Source of the DNA: Phanerochaete sordida | Taxonomy: Eukaryota; Basidiomycota; Agaricomycetes; Polyporales; Phanerochaetaceae | Direction: 5' to 3' | Length of the DNA stretch: 48,538 nucleotides | Assembly (NCBI GenBank): GCA_019973155.2 | Contig: BPQB01000134.1 | Span: 1 to 48,538 of the forward strand | Position numbers and translations under genes: made by a program | The notes under the pieces: model-generated | Database searches by the model: none | The model's input: the letters and a program-made list of their open reading frames with translations, nothing else | Told to the model about the DNA's origin: nothing | Shown here: positions 40,443 through 48,538 of the stretch, piece by piece | Layout: the number at the start of each line of letters is the position of its first letter | Position numbering within the stretch: position 1 is the stretch's first letter

Positions 40443-41926
40443 TCACACGCGCTCAAGCGCTACGACGTCGGCCTTCTCGTCATACTTTGGCGAAGAGGAA
40501 CCTTGCTGATGCGCCCGGCTATCAGGCAAGGTCGTGCCATGCGCAGAGACACCACCGTGCTCCTCATGCGCGGTATGGGCGACCAGGTAGTCGACATGCC
40601 CTGGCGTGACGACTATCGAAAACCACAACTGTCATCAGCAGCCGCCTCAACAAGTAAACAACGGCAAGACGCACCGCGCGCCGAGTCCGCGAGGATAAAC
40701 TCGTAGAAGCACGCGCCAAGGAGCGTCGCGGGGATGTTCGTGAGCGCGGCGATCGCGGCGTACGGCCCGCCGTTCGCGCGGGTGCCCCAGAGCGCGATCG
40801 CGGCGAGGCGCGTGCCGACATCGCGCGCGGCGTTCGTCGAGAGGCCGTTCGGCGAGTAGCCCCAGATGCACATCGTGCTGCGCACGGTCAGCACGGCGCG
40901 GACGCGGACGCGGGAGCGGGAGACGCACTAGGCGAGCGCGACGACCCACGGGCCCGCGGCGGGCGGCACGAGGAAGTTCGTCGGGTCGATGCAGGCCCAG
41001 ATGATGATCGCGATGAGGAAGTCCTGGCGGGCGAGTCAGCAGGGGCGGAGGGCGCGCGGCGCGGGGGCGGGACGCACGCAGACGAACTCGTTGAGGAACG
41101 CCTGGCCGAGGTTCAGGCCGACGGGCGAGTAGAGCGCGAAGATGCCCGCGAGGCCCTGCGGCGTGAACATGATTGCGTCCCATTTTCCCGCAGCGTGGAG
41201 CGCGGCCTCCGTCGCAACGATGCTGTCGCGCCACTGCGCGTAGATGAGGAGCGCAGAGACGAAGGCGCCGAGTATCTGGAAAAAGATGTACCTGGGCCGC
41301 GGTCATAATCCGGTCGCCCAAGGACCCTGATGTAGGAAAGACTTACCGACAGGCCTTCTTGATTGGGAAGCCGCGGAGGACAACGTGGCAGATGGTGACC
41401 GCAGGGTTGAAGTGACCACCGGAGGTGGCTGCACATGTCTACGCAGGTGACTGTTAGATGGCAGCCGACGTAAGAAATATTGAACACACGATGAGAGCGA
41501 ACAAGATGCCAAAAGCATAGGCGAATCCGATGGTCTGGAGGGCTGCCTGAGGCGTCAGATCCTGCTGCTTCTCCGCGAAGGTAGGAGCGTACACGAGATA
41601 GACTCGTCCGCGATGCTTCCGATGACGAAGCCCGCAGTAGAACCAACGCCTGCGATATGTTCAGAACGACATTCCAGACATCAATAAAATGGCAAAAGCT
41701 CTCTTACCAGCATACACGTAGAAGAACACTCCCATCTATGTTTCCTGGGAGTGAGGGATCACTTTCCCTCGACATGGAAGCGACAGCTTACAAATTCGGC
41801 AATGCATTCCACAAACCAGTGCGCTTGACGATGGCGGTAACGTTCCCACACTGAGAACACACGCTGGCGGGGGTGGATGTCCGCGAGATGGACGACGTCC
41901 CGGTGGGGGAGCTGGTGCATAGTCAT
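40443..41926 (-). CDS. Aquaglyceroporin (MIP family)
   Basis: Nine exons (41792-41926, 41708-41735, 41593-41649, 41490-41542, 41347-41438, 41078-41291, 40929-41023, 40675-40877, 40443-40612) give 348 residues. Helix 1 is WFVECIAEF joined to MGVFFYVYAGVGSTAGFV. The first pore motif is SGGHFNPAVTI (NPA 102-104); the second is NAA followed by Arg-Asp (240-244). Asp after the pore Arg is typical of glycerol-conducting members. Six hydrophobic helices can be followed. Plasma-membrane transport of water, glycerol or small solutes is inferred from the family. The His/Glu-rich C-terminal tail (AHTAHEEH) is cytosolic. An ATG two codons downstream is an alternative start. Confidence 0.92.
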
Positions 41927-44022
41927 GGTCGGGGCGGGGCTGCGAGGCTCGTGTCGCTGGCAGGGACAGTGGGAGTCACAAGGGAGCAGCGGCAGCCAGG
42001 TCGGACGCCGCACAACAAGCCTGTCCTGATGCATGATGGATATATGTACGGAGTCGCACGCACAGGCAGCGGTGTGCTGCCCCGTGCGCATGATCTCGCG
42101 CGGGCGAACCTGGGGAACGGGCTTCCGGAAGAAGGGTCTGGCGCCCACGGACCCCGCTGCCCCCGCATGGGCCTGGACAGCGTGCGGGGAAATTAGCCTC
42201 GAGACGTGGGCCTGATCGAGGCGAGTGCGTATCTCGCGATCTTCACGAAAGGGCGGGACGCCGACGATGTTGTGCGCTGTGTCGCACTCGCAGGACGCAC
42301 CAGAGGCAGAGAGGGCTCCAGCAGAGTTCCGGCGCCCCTCGCGCGATCAGGAGAGAGAAGGCGAGATGGGGAAGAAACCTTTCGCGCAGGGATCTCCCCG
42401 CTCGCCAGTCGTTCCTGTCCTTGGCAGGTTTGTGCGCCGCGACATGGGTGCGACCAAGGGACAGGAGGCTGCTTTGGCCTTGTGCCTGCTCTTCCTGGTA
42501 GGCGAACCACCACAACGAGGTCCTCATGTGAACCGTCACGCGCGACAGTGTGGAACCTGCTTGCCCAGAACTGCCCGGATATCCGATGTCAATCGGGAGA
42601 TTTAGGCAAAGGCCCTGAGTAGAAGCATTATCCTGACAGCAAAGCACAACGTCAGAACATAGGCTGACGTGCGAACGTCTCGGAGACGCAGCCACTCACC
42701 GACCGCAACATCTGTGCCCTATCAGGCTTCGAGGCTTAGAAATGTCAAGAGCATTACGGATCAGCTGTGCGCGTGCGCATGAGGTCGACGGGACTCAGCG
42801 GATCTAAGACAGCTTACTCACTGGCAAAGTCGTCACCAGGAACCGCGTGCGGCAGAGCTAGCTGAAGCCTTGGCAAGCAGCGAGAAGATGGTGGTCGAGG
42901 TGTGATATTGAGGTGGCGCAGAACCGAGAGAGGCGGAATGTGCCCCACTGGATTGGTGGATCTGGACGAAGAGATCGGCCCCGAATGTGCACCTCGATCG
43001 TATGATGCGCTGTCTCTGCGTATCGAGGCGCACCGCGCAGAGAAGGGCTGTGAATGTCATGAGAGAGCTTCGATGACGACCCTCTCGAGCTTGATGTAGA
43101 TGTTACGCAGCGCTCACATAGGTCATTTCGTGAGCCGTTATGCAGAGCCTCAGCGTTGACGAGGGCAGCAGCCGGCCAGGGCACTCAAGGTCCCATAACT
43201 CGTATGCAATCGCAGCAGCAGCGAGGGACAGACGTCGATGTCCTTCGACAAGCTGTACATCTGAAAGAATAGCACAAAGCGTAAGCGCAGCACCCGCCCA
43301 CCACAAACCAGGCACGCACCCGACACAGCACCGATCGCAGGGCCTGCACGAGACCCCACAGTGCCCGTGAAAGCAGCCCGGCGTGCCAACGCCCGGGGCC
43401 TCACCCACTATCAGACGCCACGACGCGTGCCCTGAATGACTCCGCCGACGGGGGTCACGCGCCGCGCTGCCCCCGGCGCGATCGCGAGCTGCGCGCAGAC
43501 CGCTAGCGCACCCGCGGACCGCCAAGCGACGGGCCTTCGTCGGCGCCGGGGGCGCGTGACGGGGGGAGGCTGAGGTGGTGCGCGGCGCGGGGGCGCGTGA
43601 CAGGGGCCTGCGCGCGGCGCGGATGGGCTGATCATGACGCACGGGTGGTCTCGTCATGAAAGCCGAGAATGTCGGGGCTTGCACTGGTGTGTAAATGGGG
43701 TGGTGCGGGCCTTTGAGCTCGCAGCTCGCGACGTTTCCGCGCAGCTCGAAGCGCAGATACCCACCACGTCGCACGGCGGTCGCGGACAAGGACGTCGTTA
43801 CCTGTGACATCACGGCCACCCCACCTAGTAACTGCTTGAGCGAGCGCGCGCAAGATCTAGGGTCCAGGATGCCATTGCAAGGACGCGCATAGAAGTACAC
43901 CTGCAGAGCACCAAGAGGTGGAAGAAGCACAAAGTAGAGAAAGCACCGACGCGATTAACATTAAAAGAGGGACCGGGGACGCGCATTTCGGGCGAACAGA
44001 GACGCAGGTCGGCGCCGGGCGC
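41927..44022. other. Intergenic, possible poorly resolved gene at 43.1-43.5 kb (minus)
   Basis: No gene is firmly supported. On the minus strand around 43150-43460 two introns can be drawn (one starting GTGGGTGAGG, one starting GTGCGTGCC and ending CTTTCAG), with small exons reading ALRSVLCR and VEGHRRLSLAAAAIAYELWD. This vaguely resembles membrane proteins of the DUF6533 kind. The rest is GC-rich non-coding-looking sequence. Confidence 0.25.
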
Positions 44023-45693
44023 TCAGGGCAGCCGCCCCGCGACGCGCTCCTCGATGATGTTGATAACCGTCGGCGCGTGCACGGGGATGCGCGTGCCCTG
44101 GAAGCCCTCGGGGTAGTCCACCCAGGGCAGGTCCGGGTACGTGTGGTACCTGCGCGCCGTCAGCATGCCGCACGGAGGGCTCGGGGGCGCAAACGCACGT
44201 GTCGTTCCACACCGCAAAATGCTTGTGGCCCAGCGCGCGCGCGGTCCACTCGTAGTCGTGCGCGAAGCCGCCCGGGAAGAAGAGCTCGATGACCGTCGAG
44301 ACGGGCGTCGGCGACATCATGATCAGGTGCTGCTGCGCGTGAGTCGCATGGCGGGCGCGGGGGACGAAGAGCGCACCGTGAGGCCGTTCCCGTGCACGCC
44401 GAGGAGCACCGTCGTGCGCGCGACGAGCTCGAGCTGCTGCTCCTTCGAGAGCAGCTCCGCCTTCGCGTCGTTGAACTCCCAGCCGCGCTCCGCGCACAGC
44501 TTCTCAATCGCCGCGACGAGCGCGTCGTGGTCCGCGTCGATCAGGTGCCGGCGCACGCCCTGGCGGTTGACGTACGTGACGACGACGCGCTCGTCGGGCG
44601 CGGGCACGGGCAGGCCCTGGTCCGCGCGCATCGCGGCGCGCACGCCGCGCTCGATGGCCGCGCCGGGGACGTCCGCGAAGCGGAGCACGGCGCGGCGCAC
44701 GGGCTCCCACCACCAGCGCGGCAGCGCGCCGAGGTTGCGCATGTGGTGGAAGGCCTCGCCGGCGGTGCGGTGCACCTGCGTGCCGCAGACGACGCCGCGG
44801 AACGCGGCGCTGCGGTCCGCGAGCAGCACGCGCTCGAGGCGCCACGCGCGCGCGTGCGCGCCGTGCGCCGCCGTCGCCGCGACGCGGTCCTGCCAGTCCG
44901 CCTGCGTCTCGACGGTGGTGTCTGGGAACGCCGCGCGCAGGAAGTACGAGTTGAAGCCCGGGCGGTCGCGCCAGCCGGTCGCGTCCGTGTGCGCGAAGAT
45001 CGCGCGCGTGACGGGCGGCGCGTCGAACGCGTCGGCGCGCGCGGGCTCGACCTGCACGTTGTGCGTGCCCTGCCACATCGCCCACGCGCCGAGCAGCAGC
45101 TCTGCGCAGAAGTGGTAGTAGTGGTCCAGGAACTGCTGTGGGTCGTTGAACAGGAACGTGCTCCCGTGTATGGGGTACACGCGGTTCCGGTGCGACTCTG
45201 CGAGGTCCAGCGACGCGCCCCAGCGTGCACGCGCCTCGGTGGGCGTGATGAAGTCGATGTCCTTGGCCGTCGGCATTCGCGCAGCGATGTTCTCGGGCGT
45301 GTTCTCTGCGGGTAGGCCTGTCGAGGTGATGAGCCGGATATCGGGGAACTCGGACGAGGGTCGTGACGAGATGACGAAGAGCGTCCCGTTGGACATGTAG
45401 AGGTTCGTGAAGACGGTCCAGCCGGGAGCGTGCGACTCGATTACTGTCTCCGCGAAGTCGTCGACGACGTCCGCGACTGACGTGTCAATGACTAACGGGC
45501 GCTCGATGTCCTTGTGCGTGTCTGGTAATGGGTTCTGCGGCGCTGCTTCGTGGTTGTTCACCTGGGTGTTCACGATGATGTCGCCCGAGAAGAGGTCGGG
45601 CTGGAACACGCCGAAGAAGCTGGTGGCGAGGTGCATGCATAGTGCACCGACGAGGACGAGTAGCGCGTCGCGAAGCGATCGTGAGCGGGCCAT
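44023..45693 (-). CDS. Glycosyltransferase family 61 (DUF563) protein, type II membrane
   Basis: Exons 44377-45693, 44199-44332 and 44023-44149 give 525 residues. After a short basic N-terminus there is one hydrophobic segment (ALLVLVGALCMHLATSFF), as in Golgi type II glycosyltransferases. The lumenal part has VYPIHGSTFLFND, FLDHYYHFCAELLLGAWA, a stretch ending in GVHGNGLT (432-439), and after the intron HLIMMSPTPVSTVIELFFP; these are GT61 hallmarks. Plant and fungal members transfer xylose or related sugars to glycans, and EOGT adds GlcNAc; the donor here cannot be told. No obvious operon-like partner. Confidence 0.88.
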
Positions 45694-47620
45694 GGGGCTG
45701 GCGCAGTCGCCCTCCGCGAGTCGTTAGCGTGAAGAGTCGTGTCGGCCTTCACAGCCGGAGACGAGGTGCGCGTGAAAGTTGGGCCCAAGTGAAGCTGTTG
45801 CTGATCCAGGGACCTACAAAGTACGCTGGGCATCAACAAACCCGATCAAAGTACAGAACAGCAGCCCAAGAGATGCAGGCGCAAAGCTGGCGTCGACCTA
45901 TATTGGCCCTTTGAAACCTCTGGCTCCAAGACGATACCGCTGCTCGAATATACAGCGAGACATGGGACTCAGTCGAAGGTGGCGACTGGAGACCAGCTTG
46001 ACCGATTGTCCGTCCTCCGAATGCCGGACGTAGGGTCTTGCAGCTGCATCACCAGTTGCCGGACGCCAGCCAGCTGCAGGCCGTCGCATGTCTCGCTGGG
46101 TAGCATGGCATCACATTCCAGACACGGTACCCGACCCCAAGAATACCTCGGAAGGCCGCTCCCTGGCAAATCTGCTAACCAGAGGCGGCCGGAGGCATAG
46201 CTCGGAATCTGATAACGTGCCTGGGATGCATTGCCACGATTGCGGCACTCGCTTGTAACGTGTGCGCGAAACGGAGGCAGTACTCACGTGGGGGCCTCGT
46301 ACGCTGGGCAGTAGCTATGCCAACGGGCAGAGAGAGGACGAAGACGAGGCCAAGCGTGCTCGAGGCGGGCTTGGGAGGAGACAGGAGGGTCGGAGCGAGG
46401 AGGGCCTCGAGTGACAGCGATGTATATGCCCGGACGCCATCACCCTCCCCGTCTTTTCGACTTTGATCGCACCCAGCAGAATCGCCCAACCGAATCTTCC
46501 ACGTCCCCGCCGATCACCCAGTCTGGAGCCTCGTAACGCCACGTGGCACCCCTCCATTCGAACTCAGCACGCGGGCGGTGCTCGAAAGAGATCATCTCCG
46601 CGCGCCATTAACGAATCGGAGACCCAACATCGAAAATTCATTATGCCCGGCACCTGCCGGGGTTCCTGATGGGATTCCCCTGGCGGCCCCGCTACTCCGC
46701 GCAGAGGGGTTCCCGAAGCTGCACCGCGCACACTGCTTTGATTGTCGGGCCCAGATCCCCGCCAGACTCAACGGTGGCTATGGTTACAGTCGTTCGCAAC
46801 GTCAGAGGGCCTCCTGAGCCACACACGAAGTGAGGACATCCCCCTCTCAAGCACTCTGCTGAACGGACTCGCCGCCAGATAACATTCGCAACTTAAGTGC
46901 CACTCTACGTGCTGCATGATTCCGATGGGAAAGGGGACGGCGATGGTACCCATTTTGCTCCTTACATGGCAAGGAAAGGGGCAGTGGGGACAGCAGATAT
47001 CTGTCACTTCCGTAAAGGTCCCTTTCATGGGGCCCCATAGCGTTCAGTTCCTGTACGGGCGGCCCGCTGTCACCCACTGGGCAGGCTGGAGGGGGGTGCC
47101 TCCGATCTACATATCTGCGGTTCATTGTGAGCTCGATTGCTCTGGACCCTCCGAAGTCGGCGGTGTAGCAGGCGAGTGATGAATGCTATCATCCCGGTCA
47201 TGCGTGCCACGTCGGGTCGTATTCCGTACCATCCACATCTCTGCGAACCACAAGCTCGCGTATACTCTCTCGTATTCGGTGCGTTCCCACTTGTGTCCTG
47301 CAATTCCAGATACTTGCAGACTGAATTCCAGATTGCATGGGTCAGCTCGCGGTGCAAGCGCCGCGGCCAGCCAATCAGCGCCGGCGCATAGCCCACCCGC
47401 GACACTCCCGTCCTGCAGGCCGCCACAGCATCCACACAGCGCGCCGCCGAGCCCATGCCACGAAGCCTGATGCCGTGATTCGCGCCCGCGTCTGCGCGAA
47501 CGCCGCAGAGGCCATTGGCCCGCGCGCGTGCGATCCTCTGCGGGCAATATGGAATGGGCCCCGCTGCTGCAGCGAGTCGCGGACGCGCGAATGCACCCAA
47601 TTCCAGATTGCGAGGCGGCA
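45694..47620. other. Intergenic, promoter side of the GT61 and ATP sulfurylase genes
   Basis: No gene is supported; open frames of 70-180 codons lack features of real genes. Confidence 0.4.
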
Positions 47621-47626
47621 TATAAG
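47621..47626 (+). promoter_or_regulatory. TATA box of the ATP sulfurylase gene
   Basis: TATAAG about 98 nt upstream of the ATG, followed by a CT-rich leader. Confidence 0.6.
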
Positions 47627-47718
47627 CAGACGCTCCTGGGCGAAGTCAGCAGCATCCTCTGCTTCTCCTGCATCTTCTGTAGCGACTTTCCCCAACAAAA
47701 GCGCTAGACTTAGACACC

Positions 47719-48449
<731 letters not shown>

Positions 48450-48453
48450 GTAC

Positions 48454-48455
<2 letters not shown>

Positions 48456-48538
<83 letters not shown>
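48456..48538. other. 83-base poly-C run at the window end
   Basis: It follows a splice donor of the ATP sulfurylase gene directly. Such a long pure C run inside a fungal intron is most simply a sequencing or assembly artefact, or padding at a contig end. Confidence 0.7.

Noticed and set aside
43103..43930. 275-codon open frame on the minus strand
   Set aside because: It crosses two plausible introns and has no domain as a continuous frame; kept only as a low-confidence note.
44141..45118. 325-codon plus-strand frame opposite the GT61 gene
   Set aside because: Shadow in a high-GC gene; Arg/Ser-rich without features, while the minus strand carries GT61 motifs.

Overview
The window looks like nuclear DNA of a mushroom-forming basidiomycete (Agaricomycetes, perhaps a polypore). 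It is GC-rich and most genes are cut by 46-70 nt introns with GTRNGY donors and CTRAC-like branch points. Recognisable proteins include a cytosolic fumarate reductase fused to cytochrome b5, an NRK-type kinase, a NAARD-type aquaglyceroporin and a GT61 glycosyltransferase. No database could be searched, so all names rest on motifs read by eye.

Layout. 1-13.7 kb holds no convincing conserved gene: diverged GC-rich tandem repeats (1.1-2.5 kb), a chain of foldbacks (3.4-4.55 kb) and an 8-kb block of intron-like signals and repeated modules without a stable reading frame. 13.8-22.3 kb is a housekeeping block: two paralogous small proteins flank a fumarate reductase and a nicotinamide riboside kinase, followed by a gene that I read as a PAXX-like non-homologous end-joining factor with a C-terminal Ku-binding-type motif.

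22.8-33.5 kb is the most striking part: six tandem, same-strand paralogs (copies A-F) with an N-terminal helical/coiled-coil part and a conserved C-terminal module around an RWHPDKF core, which resembles helix II, HPD and helix III of a J domain. Five of the six share a composite promoter element (in gene orientation GTGAC-N6-CACGTG-N3/4-GTGAC) about 80-157 nt upstream of the start. This suggests one co-regulated, lineage-expanded gene family.

34.3-38.9 kb, divergent from the array, carries two paralogous secreted precursors. Nearly every exon supplies a Kex2-type dibasic site (mostly KRDD), all internal coding introns are phase 2, and both genes share the same TATA/5'UTR-intron layout; they look like modular peptide precursors. 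The second ends in a His-rich array of N-glycosylation sequons. 40.4-48.5 kb holds the aquaglyceroporin, the GT61 enzyme and the first 175 codons of ATP sulfurylase, which runs into an 83-base poly-C run that looks like an assembly or padding artefact.
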